Source: Acidobacteriota bacterium (lineage in GTDB: Bacteria; Acidobacteriota; Terriglobia; Bryobacterales; Bryobacteraceae). From it: a stretch of DNA of 6,390 bases. Under the pieces are notes generated by a model, which saw nothing but the letters and a program-made list of their open reading frames with translations, was not told the DNA's origin and did no database searches. Position numbers and translations under genes: made by a program. Below, piece after piece: positions 1-6,124 of the stretch (positions are counted from its first letter, which is position 1; each line of letters starts with the position of its first letter). Where the stretch lies: assembly GCA_947466555.1 (NCBI GenBank), contig CANIFK010000322.1:1-6390 (forward strand), written 5' to 3'.

Positions 1-1
1 C

Positions 2-1153
2 TTCCTCGACCGCCTCTGCATCTCCGTCGCCGGCCCCCGCATGCAGGCCGAACTCAACATCCCCCCCGAACAATGGGGCTGGGTCCTCTCCGCCTTCGTC
101 CTCTCCTACGGCCTCTTCGAAATCCCCACCGGCATCATGGGCGACCGCTCCGGCCAGCGCTCCGTCCTCACCCGCATCGTCCTCTGGTGGTCCGGCTTCA
201 CCGCCCTCACCGGCACCATGCAAAGCTTCCTCCCCCTCGCCATCACCCGCTTCCTCTTCGGCGCCGGCGAAGCCGGAGCCTACCCCAACATGTCCGGAGT
301 CGTCCGCCGCTGGTTCCCCGTCGACGAACGCGCCCGCGCCCAGGGCTACATCTGGGGCGCCAGCCGCTTCGGCGGCGCCCTCGCCCCGCTCCTCGTCGTC
401 CCCCTCCAACGGGCCTACGGCTGGCGCGCCAGCTTCTACATCTTCGGCGCCGTCGGCGTCCTCTGGTGCGCCGCCTGGTGGTTTTACTACCGCGACGAAG
501 GCGCCCCCTATCCGCCCCAACCCCACACCGCCCCCGCCGGCCAAATGTTCGCCAAACCCCAGCTCTGGCTCATCCTCTGCATGTACGGCTCCTACGCCTG
601 GGGCTCCTGGTTCTTCTTCGCCTGGCTACCGACTTTCCTCGTAAAAGGCCGCGGCTTCACCGAATCGGAAATGGCCATCGCCTCATCGATCCCCTTCCTC
701 CTCGGCACAATTTCCAACATCGCCGGCGGCTACATCAGCGACGCCTCCATCCGCCTCTGGGGCCTGAAAAGCGGCCGCCGCCGCGTCGGAGTCTCCGCGC
801 TAACAGTCTCAGCCATCACCCTCCTCGCCGCGGCTTTCACAACGGACCGCATCGCCACCGTCGCCCTCCTCGCCGCCAGCTTCGCGATCATGGATCTCAT
901 GCTCCCCTCCGCCTGGGCCATCTGCCTCGACATCGGAGGCAGCCACTCCGGCGCCGTCACCGGAGCCATGAACACCGCCGGCCAGCTCGGCGGCTTCCTC
1001 TGCACGCTCATCTTCGGCTACGTCGTAAAATACTTCGACAGCTACAACGCGCCCCTCATCGGGATCGCCGCCATGCTCACCCTCGCCGCCGTCCTCTTCT
1101 CCCGCATCGACTCGACCCAACCCCTCTTCCATGACGAACAGAATTCACGCTAA
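2..1153 (+). CDS. MFS transporter, anion:cation symporter (ACS)-like, 5'-truncated; probable sugar-acid importer
   Basis: This is an inner-membrane secondary transporter of the major facilitator superfamily. The frame is open from base 2 and reads FLDRLCISVAGPRM into the ATG at 41. That is typical MFS sequence at the end of TM1, so the gene starts upstream and the Met at 41 is internal; 383 residues are visible. The loop between TM2 and TM3 carries motif A (G-x-x-x-D-R-x-G-x-R, bases 131-160). A GEAGAYPN segment followed by RRWFP-DER (about 266-346) is the signature usual in ACS-family members that carry organic or sugar acids. A second motif-A-like loop (GGYISD...SGRRR, about 725-784) starts the C-terminal half, and hydrophobic helices continue to about 1105. 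The gene overlaps the RLP gene by 23 bases, which suggests it imports the substrate of that pathway, possibly D-apionate. The family is secure; the substrate is inferred from context. Confidence 0.9.
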   Translation, partial: FLDRLCISVAGPRMQAELNIPPEQWGWVLSAFVLSYGLFEIPTGIMGDRSGQRSVLTRIVLWWSGFTALTGTMQSFLPLAITRFLFGAGEAGAYPNMSGVVRRWFPVDERARAQGYIWGASRFGGALAPLLVVPLQRAYGWRASFYIFGAVGVLWCAAWWFYYRDEGAPYPPQPHTAPAGQMFAKPQLWLILCMYGSYAWGSWFFFAWLPTFLVKGRGFTESEMAIASSIPFLLGTISNIAGGYISDASIRLWGLKSGRRRVGVSALTVSAITLLAAAFTTDRIATVALLAASFAIMDLMLPSAWAICLDIGGSHSGAVTGAMNTAGQLGGFLCTLIFGYVVKYFDSYNAPLIGIAAMLTLAAVLFSRIDSTQPLFHDEQNSR

Positions 1154-2384
1154 ATACTGGATCGAAACCGCCACGCCGCTCGAATCCGCCGCCGCCACCA
1201 TGGCCGGCGAACAGTCCTCCGGCACCTTCATCCGCGTCCCCGGCGAAACCGACGAACTCCGCGAACGCCACGCCGCCCGCGTCGAAGCCATCCGCGAACT
1301 CGCGCCCGTCGACACGCCCTCCCTCCCCGGCGCCAAACGCGGCCCCAAATACCACCGCGCCGAAGTCGATCTCTCCTGGCCGCTGGAAAACCTCGGCCCC
1401 TCCCTGCCCAACTTAATGGCCACCGTCGCCGGAAACCTCTTCGAGCTCCAACAATTCTCCGGCCTCAAACTCCTCGACATCGCCCTCCCCCAACCCTTCC
1501 GCGACCGCTATCCCGGCCCCCAATTCGGCATCCCCGGCACCCGCCAACTCGCGGGCGTCCCCAAGCTCCCGCTCGTCGGAACCATCATCAAACCCAGCGT
1601 CGGCCTAAGCCCCGACGCCACCGCCGCCATGGTCGCCCAACTCGCCGAAGGCGGCATCGATTTCATCAAGGACGACGAACTCCAGTCCAACGGCCCCCAC
1701 TGCCCCCTCGACGCCCGCGTCAAAGCCGTCATGGCCGTCCTCAACGCCCACGCCGAAAAAACGGGAAAGAAGGTCATGTTCGCCTTCAACATCACCGGCG
1801 AAATCGACGAAATGCGCGCCGCCCATGACACCGTCCTAGCCCACGGCGGAACCTCCGTCATGGTCTCGCTCAACAGCATCGGCCTCCCCGGCGTCACCGC
1901 CCTCCGCCGCCACTCCCAACTCCCCATCCACGCCCACCGCAACGGCTGGGGCATGCTCGGCCGCTCCCCCGCCCTCGGCATGAGCTTCGTCGCCTTCCAG
2001 AAGTTCCACCGCCTCGCCGGCATCGACCAGGTCCACGTCAACGGCATCCGCAACAAGTTCTGCGAACCGGACGATTCCGTCATCGCCTCCGCCCGCGCCT
2101 GCCTCACCCCCATGTTCGACGGCCCCAACCGCGGCTGCGAAGTCATGCCCGTCTTCTCCTCCGGCCAGTGGGCCGGCCAGGCCATCGATACCTACAAAGC
2201 CATCCAATCCACCGACCTCATCTACGCCTGCGGCGGCGGCATCGTCGCCCACCCCGCCGGCATCGCCGCCGGCGTCCGCTCCATCCGCCTCGCCTGGGAA
2301 GCCGCCATCGATGGCCGCACCCTCGAACAAGCCGCCGCCGAACACAGCGAAGTGCGCCAAGCCATGGAGATGTTCGCCAAATGA
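1131..2384 (+). CDS. RuBisCO-like protein (form IV), probable 3-oxo-isoapionate-4-phosphate-processing enzyme (OiaX decarboxylase or OiaT transcarboxylase/hydrolase)
   Basis: This 417-residue protein has the RuBisCO large-chain layout: an N-terminal alpha/beta domain (about 1-130) and a C-terminal TIM barrel (about 145-400). Aligned by eye to spinach RbcL, it retains E60 (E27), T65 (T32), N123 (N102), K175 (K154), the K201/D203/E204 metal-carbamate motif (K180, D182, E183 in FIKDDE), H294/R295 (H269, R270), H327 (H302), loop-6 K334 (K309), S379 (S343) and the GGG phosphate loop (368-370). K177 is Ser156 and W66 is Phe33. Known RLPs of this type beside a DUF1537 kinase and ApnO act on 3-oxo-isoapionate 4-phosphate. 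OiaX decarboxylates it to L-erythrulose 1-phosphate; OiaT yields 3-phosphoglycerate plus glycolate. I cannot separate these by eye. The start at 1131, inside the MFS gene, is chosen because the RIHAKYWIET strand is standard RLP N-terminus; the next Met (1200) would remove it. Autotrophic CO2 fixation is unlikely: there is no small subunit or phosphoribulokinase here. Confidence 0.87.
   Translation: MTNRIHAKYWIETATPLESAAATMAGEQSSGTFIRVPGETDELRERHAARVEAIRELAPVDTPSLPGAKRGPKYHRAEVDLSWPLENLGPSLPNLMATVAGNLFELQQFSGLKLLDIALPQPFRDRYPGPQFGIPGTRQLAGVPKLPLVGTIIKPSVGLSPDATAAMVAQLAEGGIDFIKDDELQSNGPHCPLDARVKAVMAVLNAHAEKTGKKVMFAFNITGEIDEMRAAHDTVLAHGGTSVMVSLNSIGLPGVTALRRHSQLPIHAHRNGWGMLGRSPALGMSFVAFQKFHRLAGIDQVHVNGIRNKFCEPDDSVIASARACLTPMFDGPNRGCEVMPVFSSGQWAGQAIDTYKAIQSTDLIYACGGGIVAHPAGIAAGVRSIRLAWEAAIDGRTLEQAAAEHSEVRQAMEMFAK
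2366..2370 (+). promoter_or_regulatory. Ribosome-binding site-like GGAGA for the kinase gene
   Basis: GGAGA lies within the last codons of the RLP gene, 10 bases before the ATG at 2381. With the ATGA overlap it supports 2381 as the kinase start and coupled translation. Confidence 0.5.
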
Positions 2385-3589
2385 ACCGTCTCCTCGCCTG
2401 GTACGGCGACGATTTCACCGGCTCCACCGACGTGCTCGAAGCCCTCTCCCTGCAAGGCATCGAAGCCGTCCTCTTCCTCAAACAGCCAGCAACGCTGACC
2501 CCCTTCGAAACCTACCAAGCCTTCGGCCTGGCCGGCTGCAGCCGCAGCCAAAGCCCCCAATGGATGGACGAAAACCTCCCTGCGATTTTCAACTGGCTAG
2601 CCTCGCTCAACACCCCCATCGCCCACTACAAAGTCTGCTCCACCTTCGATAGCTCCCCCGAAATCGGCAACATCGGCCGCGCCCTCGAACTCGGCCAAAA
2701 AGCCTTCAACGCACCCTGGGTCCCCATCGTCGTCGGCGCCCCGCCCCTCCGCCGCTACACCGCCTTCGGCCACCTCTTCGCCGGCGTCGGCACGGAGGTC
2801 TACCGCATCGACCGCCACCCCACCATGAGCCGCCACCCGGTCACGCCCATGCGCGAATCGGACCTCCGCATCCACCTCTCCCACCAAACCAAAACCCCCA
2901 TCTCCCTGATCAACCACCTCCAACTCCACAACCCGCCCGAACCCGAAACCCCCTTCACCCTAATCGACATTCTCGACGACGCCTCCCTCGCCCCCGTCGG
3001 CAAAATTCTCTCTGAAAAGGCCCGCTTCGTCGTCGGCTCCTCCGGTGTCCAATACGCCCTCGCCGCCCACTGGAACCGCCAAAAACCCCAGCAAACCCCA
3101 CCCCCTCCGACAAACCAACCCCTGGTCCTCAGCGGCAGTTGCTCCCCCGGCACCGCCCAGCAAATCCTCCACGCCCAAGCCAACGGCTTCACCACCGTTC
3201 CACTCCTCGAACCCAACGCCGAAGCCACCGCCCAAGCCGCCCTGGCCGAAGGCCGTAGCGTAATCCTCTATTCCGCCCTAGGCCCCGACACCCACCGCCC
3301 CGACATCAACCGCCTCACCCTGGCCAACAACTCCGGCCAGCTCCTCGCAAAACTCCTCGACGCCAACCCACAAATCCGCCGCGTCGTCGTCGCCGGTGGC
3401 GACACCTCCTCCGCCGCCGGAGCCCTCCTCGATATCGACGCTCTCACCTTCCTCCACCCCGTCGCCCCCGGCGCTCCCCTCTGCCGCGCCTGGTCCCAAA
3501 ACCCGCGCCGCCACAACCTCGAAATCATCTTCAAAGGCGGCCAGTGCGGCGCCGAAATGTTCTTCAGCCAAGTCAAAGGAAACCAATAA
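2381..3589 (+). CDS. oiaK: DUF1537 / four-carbon acid sugar kinase family protein, probable 3-oxo-isoapionate kinase
   Basis: This is an ATP-dependent cytoplasmic kinase, 402 residues. The N-terminal substrate domain (about 1-225) has YGDDFTGSTD (8-17), the family's DDFTG motif. It then shows YKVCSTFDSSPEIGNIG (83-99), HPTMSRHPVTPM (146-157) and FVVGSSGVQYAL (216-227). A Pro/Gln-rich linker (about 234-247) leads to the nucleotide-binding domain with LVLSGSCSPGTAQQI (248-262), AGGDTSSAA (338-346), APGAPLCRA (362-370) and FKGGQCGAEMFF (384-395). The start at 2381 is set by the family N-terminus; a GGAGA ribosome-binding-like stretch at 2366-2370 lies 10 bases upstream. The upstream in-frame extension to 2168 is only Arg/Pro/His-rich shadow of the RLP gene. 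The ATG overlaps the RLP stop (ATGA), implying translational coupling. In the known pathway OiaK makes 3-oxo-isoapionate 4-phosphate, the substrate of the neighbouring RLP type. Other DUF1537 kinases act on erythronate, threonate or denormalised acids, so the substrate rests on context. Confidence 0.85.
   Translation: MNRLLAWYGDDFTGSTDVLEALSLQGIEAVLFLKQPATLTPFETYQAFGLAGCSRSQSPQWMDENLPAIFNWLASLNTPIAHYKVCSTFDSSPEIGNIGRALELGQKAFNAPWVPIVVGAPPLRRYTAFGHLFAGVGTEVYRIDRHPTMSRHPVTPMRESDLRIHLSHQTKTPISLINHLQLHNPPEPETPFTLIDILDDASLAPVGKILSEKARFVVGSSGVQYALAAHWNRQKPQQTPPPPTNQPLVLSGSCSPGTAQQILHAQANGFTTVPLLEPNAEATAQAALAEGRSVILYSALGPDTHRPDINRLTLANNSGQLLAKLLDANPQIRRVVVAGGDTSSAAGALLDIDALTFLHPVAPGAPLCRAWSQNPRRHNLEIIFKGGQCGAEMFFSQVKGNQ
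3575..3580 (+). promoter_or_regulatory. Ribosome-binding site-like AAAGGA for the apionate oxidoisomerase gene
   Basis: A purine run AAAGGA inside the last codons of the kinase gene sits 12 bases upstream of the ATG at 3593. It is the clearest Shine-Dalgarno-like site in the window; most other starts here lack one. Confidence 0.5.
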
Positions 3590-3592
3590 ATC

Positions 3593-4432
3593 ATGCATAA
3601 AATCGCCCTCCTCGGTGCCGGCGGCAAAATGGGCCAACGGCTCACGGCTAACCTGATCGGTAGCCCCTTCGACGTCCGCCACGTCGAAATCAGCGAACGC
3701 GGCCAGCAAGCCCTCCGCGAAAAAGGCATCGAAACCGTCTCGCTCGACCAGGCCCTCGCCGGTGCCGACGCCCTCCTCCTCGCCCTCCCCGATAACCGCA
3801 TCGCCCAGGTCCTCGCCCAGATCGGCCCGCAAATCCCCGCCGGGACAATCGTCATCATGCTCGACGTCGCCGTCGCCTCCGCCGGACTCCTCCCCGACCG
3901 TCCGGATCTCACGTATTTCATCACCCACCCCTGCCATCCGCCCGTCCTCTCCTACGAAACCGACCCCCTCGCCCACCGCGATTTCTTCGGCGGCGAACAC
4001 GCCAAACAACACATCGTCTGCTGCCTCGCCCAGGGCCCCGAAGCCCACTACGAAATCGGCGAACAAATCGCCAAGACCATCTACAAGCCGGTAATGAACT
4101 CCCACCGCTGCACCGTGGAGCAAATGGCCATTCTCGAACCCGTGCTCTCGGAAACCATCCTCGGAACCTGCCTCATGATGCTCCGCGAAGCCACCGACGA
4201 AGCCGTCCGCCGCGGCGTTCCCCCAGCCGCCGCCCGCGATTTCATCCTCGGCCACATGCGCGTCGAACTCGCCATCGCCTTCGAAGAAAAAGAAGGCGCC
4301 TGCTTCTCCGACGGCGCCCTAAAAGCCATCGCCCGCGCCAAGCCGGTCATCTTCCAGCCCGATTGGAAAAAGGTTTTCGAACCCGAAGCCATCGCCGAAT
4401 CCGTTCGCGTCATCACCGACCCGAACTCCTGA
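3593..4432 (+). CDS. apnO: Rossmann-fold dehydrogenase, probable D-apionate oxidoisomerase
   Basis: This 279-residue NAD(P)-dependent cytoplasmic dehydrogenase opens with a Rossmann strand and dinucleotide loop, IALLGAGGKMG (4-14). A second strand ends in the acidic VEIS (31-34), which would favour NAD over NADP. The segments LLLALPDN (61-68) and IVIMLDVA (86-93) continue the fold, followed by THPCHPP (111-117). An all-helical C-terminal half carries VEQMAILEPVLSETILG (175-191), FILGHMRVELAIAF (217-230) and the PVIFQPDW end (251-258). The size and C-terminal half fit the 6-phosphogluconate-dehydrogenase-like family that includes ApnO, which oxidises and rearranges D-apionate to 3-oxo-isoapionate. 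It starts 3 bases after the kinase stop, behind an AAAGGA site at 3575-3580. Having kinase, RLP and this enzyme side by side is the main argument for the specific function. A different 3-hydroxy-acid or sugar-acid dehydrogenase is the alternative. Confidence 0.82.
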   Translation: MHKIALLGAGGKMGQRLTANLIGSPFDVRHVEISERGQQALREKGIETVSLDQALAGADALLLALPDNRIAQVLAQIGPQIPAGTIVIMLDVAVASAGLLPDRPDLTYFITHPCHPPVLSYETDPLAHRDFFGGEHAKQHIVCCLAQGPEAHYEIGEQIAKTIYKPVMNSHRCTVEQMAILEPVLSETILGTCLMMLREATDEAVRRGVPPAAARDFILGHMRVELAIAFEEKEGACFSDGALKAIARAKPVIFQPDWKKVFEPEAIAESVRVITDPNS

Positions 4433-4486
4433 AACACTGTAGTAACCTAGGGAAACCCGCCCCGTCTGCCGGTAAACATTCCTGGC
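4433..4486 (+). other. Short intergenic spacer between catabolic operon and sensor-exonuclease pair
   Basis: This is the only real gap between genes in the window, 54 bases and less C-biased than its surroundings. It may hold the promoter of the downstream pair, but I see no convincing -35/-10 pair. I also see no GC stem followed by a T-tract, so readthrough from the upstream operon is possible. No Shine-Dalgarno-like purine run lies at the right distance before the ATG at 4487. Confidence 0.5.
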
Positions 4487-4487
4487 A
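4467..4487 (+). promoter_or_regulatory. Small imperfect hairpin overlapping the start codon of the sensor gene
   Basis: TGCCGG (4467-4472) can pair with CC-T-GGCA (4481-4487), with one bulged T and an eight-base A/T-rich loop (4473-4480). The 3' arm includes the A of the ATG at 4487. In mRNA this could limit start-site access, but the stem is only six pairs and may be chance in GC-rich DNA. Confidence 0.25.
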
Positions 4488-6124
4488 TGAACACCTCTGT
4501 TATCCGCTACCGTGTCGCGGACTTTCTCAAACGTTACGCACCATTCGACTCTGTCCCCGAGTCCGATCTCTTGACCCTCGCCTCCACCGGCCGCGTCAAG
4601 TTCCACGAATCGGACGAATACATCCACCGTCACGGCCAGAAGAAAACACCCTTCGTCTGGATCATCCAGCAAGGCCGTATCGAACTCATCCTCGATCGCA
4701 ATGACGACCGCCAGCTCTTGGACGTCATGGGCGAAGGCGACATCCTCGGGCTCGATCGCTTCATCGGTGACGGCGACTACAAAACCTCCGCCGTCACCAC
4801 CTCCGACACCATCCTCTACGCCGTCACCGCCCAAGCCTTCGAAGAGCTTTTGGCAAATCACCCCGACGTCGAACAATACTTCGCCGCCCACTTCTCGCTC
4901 GCCGCCTCGGCCACCGGCAAAACCTCCTGGCTAGACGCCCCACCGCCCCCCATCGATTTCCTCCAACACCGCCCCGTCCAACCAGGCCCGAGTCTCCCCG
5001 AAAACTTCACCACCCGCCAAGCCGTCCAAACGCTGATGACCAACCGCGCCCTCGCCGCCAACGTCAACGGCGCCACCCTCTCCGCCTCCGACCTCGCCCT
5101 CTTCTGCAACGCCAACCCAGCCCTCCTCCTCCACGAAATCGCCAACAGCCAATCCGCCGCCGAAATGAAGCCGCTGCTCGATCTCGCCAGCCGCCTAGTC
5201 CTCAACGCCCTCGCCCGCCCCGCCGACGTCGACGACTGCTCCCGCATGGCCACCGAGTTCGTCGCCGCCGCCACCACCGCCTGCATCCGCCTAGCCGAAA
5301 AGGACGCAGCCGACTCCGGCCTCACGCCCCCCTCCACCCGCCTCGCCTGGTTCGCCTACGGCACCCTCGCCCGCGGAGAACTCCTCCGCTTCGTCCCGCC
5401 CAAAGTCGGCGTCGTCTTCGACGATGCCTCCAACGAAACCTCCACCCAGGCCACCATCTACGGCTCCGTCGTCGCCGGTCGCCTCGCCGATTGGCTCCAC
5501 CAGTGCGGTCTCACCGGCCCCGAATCCCTCTGGCCCGATGGCTCCCACCCCTGCATGCCCTCGAGCGAATGGCAGCAGTTCTTCGCCTCCACCATCGCCA
5601 ACCCCATCGAATACGACGTCTACGCACGCCGCGAGTTCTTCGACCTCCGCCCCCTCGCCGGCGACGAAGCCTTCATCGACGAACTCCAATCCTGGCTCTC
5701 CACCCAACTCAAAAACTCGGACCTCCTGGTCCCCCTCCTCGCCAACGACAGTCTCGGCAACCTCCCGCCCCTGACCTTCTTCAGCGGCCTCGTCGTCTCC
5801 CTCGACGGCACGGAGCACAAGGACCTCGACCTGATCGCCAACGCCCTCGCCCCCATCGCCGACGCCGCCCGCGTCTTCGCCCTCGCCGCCGGCCATAAAC
5901 AGATCAACACCCTCGACCGTCTGGCCGCCATCGGGGGCAATGAGGTCTTCCAGGACGCCGCCGAAGCCTACCGCGTCGCCCTCTACCAACAAGCCATCGC
6001 CGGCTCCAGCCGCCTCGACCCCGCCAAGCTCGAACGCCTCGACCAGCGCCTCCTCAAGACGGCGTTCACCAGCGTCCTCCGCCTCCTCGAACACACCACC
6101 CGGAAGCTCATCAACTTCGAATGA
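4487..6124 (+). CDS. Cyclic-nucleotide-binding-like domain fused to degenerate DUF294 nucleotidyltransferase / DUF294_C protein
   Basis: This 545-residue cytoplasmic protein has no membrane segment. Residues about 15-135 form a cyclic-nucleotide-binding-like beta-roll (VWIIQQGRIELIL, then GEGDILGLDRFIGDG). A short region (about 160-225) sits where relatives carry a CBS pair; only a TLSASDLALF remnant is visible. Residues about 220-380 are DUF294-like (LAWFAYGTLARGE, 286-298) and about 383-540 DUF294_C-like (FFDLRPLAGD, PLTFFSGLVV, DLDLIANALAPIADAARVFAL, NTLDRLA). Family members usually read GSxGRxEQ followed by TDQDNALIY; here the aligned stretch is FVPPKVGVVF, so both aspartates are lost (P304, K306). 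Nucleotidyl transfer is therefore improbable and a sensor or scaffold role more likely. The downstream exonuclease overlaps by ATGA, a pairing I recall from other bacteria, often near acetate uptake genes. The start at 4487 gives a full N-terminus. The first roughly 90 codons use more T-ending codons than the rest. Confidence 0.85.
   Translation: MNTSVIRYRVADFLKRYAPFDSVPESDLLTLASTGRVKFHESDEYIHRHGQKKTPFVWIIQQGRIELILDRNDDRQLLDVMGEGDILGLDRFIGDGDYKTSAVTTSDTILYAVTAQAFEELLANHPDVEQYFAAHFSLAASATGKTSWLDAPPPPIDFLQHRPVQPGPSLPENFTTRQAVQTLMTNRALAANVNGATLSASDLALFCNANPALLLHEIANSQSAAEMKPLLDLASRLVLNALARPADVDDCSRMATEFVAAATTACIRLAEKDAADSGLTPPSTRLAWFAYGTLARGELLRFVPPKVGVVFDDASNETSTQATIYGSVVAGRLADWLHQCGLTGPESLWPDGSHPCMPSSEWQQFFASTIANPIEYDVYARREFFDLRPLAGDEAFIDELQSWLSTQLKNSDLLVPLLANDSLGNLPPLTFFSGLVVSLDGTEHKDLDLIANALAPIADAARVFALAAGHKQINTLDRLAAIGGNEVFQDAAEAYRVALYQQAIAGSSRLDPAKLERLDQRLLKTAFTSVLRLLEHTTRKLINFE

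Noticed and set aside
73..1134. 353-residue + strand open frame inside the transporter gene
   Set aside because: Almost only Arg, Pro, Leu and His; a shadow of the MFS gene caused by C-rich codons.
41..1153. Met at 41 as the start of the MFS transporter
   Set aside because: The frame stays open to base 2 and the preceding residues (FLDRLCISVAGPR) are standard MFS sequence, so the true start lies upstream of the window.
1508..2185. 225-residue - strand open frame opposite the RLP gene
   Set aside because: Trp/Met/Ser-rich antisense reading of a well-supported gene; no recognisable domain.
2168..2380. N-terminal extension of the kinase frame back to 2168
   Set aside because: The added 71 residues are Arg/Pro/His-rich out-of-frame reading of the RLP gene; the family N-terminus begins at 2381.
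1131..2384. True carbon-fixing RuBisCO
   Set aside because: Length and N-terminus fit form IV, Lys177 is Ser and Trp66 is Phe, and the neighbours are a sugar-acid permease, kinase and dehydrogenase without small subunit or phosphoribulokinase.
3278..4255. 325-residue - strand open frame opposite the kinase and oxidoisomerase genes
   Set aside because: Low-complexity Gly/Glu/Val/Ala composition with no motif, exactly what the reverse of these codons gives; spans a gene junction.
4446..4451. CCTAGG palindrome in the spacer as an operator
   Set aside because: A six-base palindrome occurs by chance and no longer symmetric flanks or repeats support it.
4433..4486. Intrinsic terminator after the oxidoisomerase gene
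   Set aside because: No stable GC stem followed by a T-run is present; GGGAAACCC at 4450-4458 is too short.
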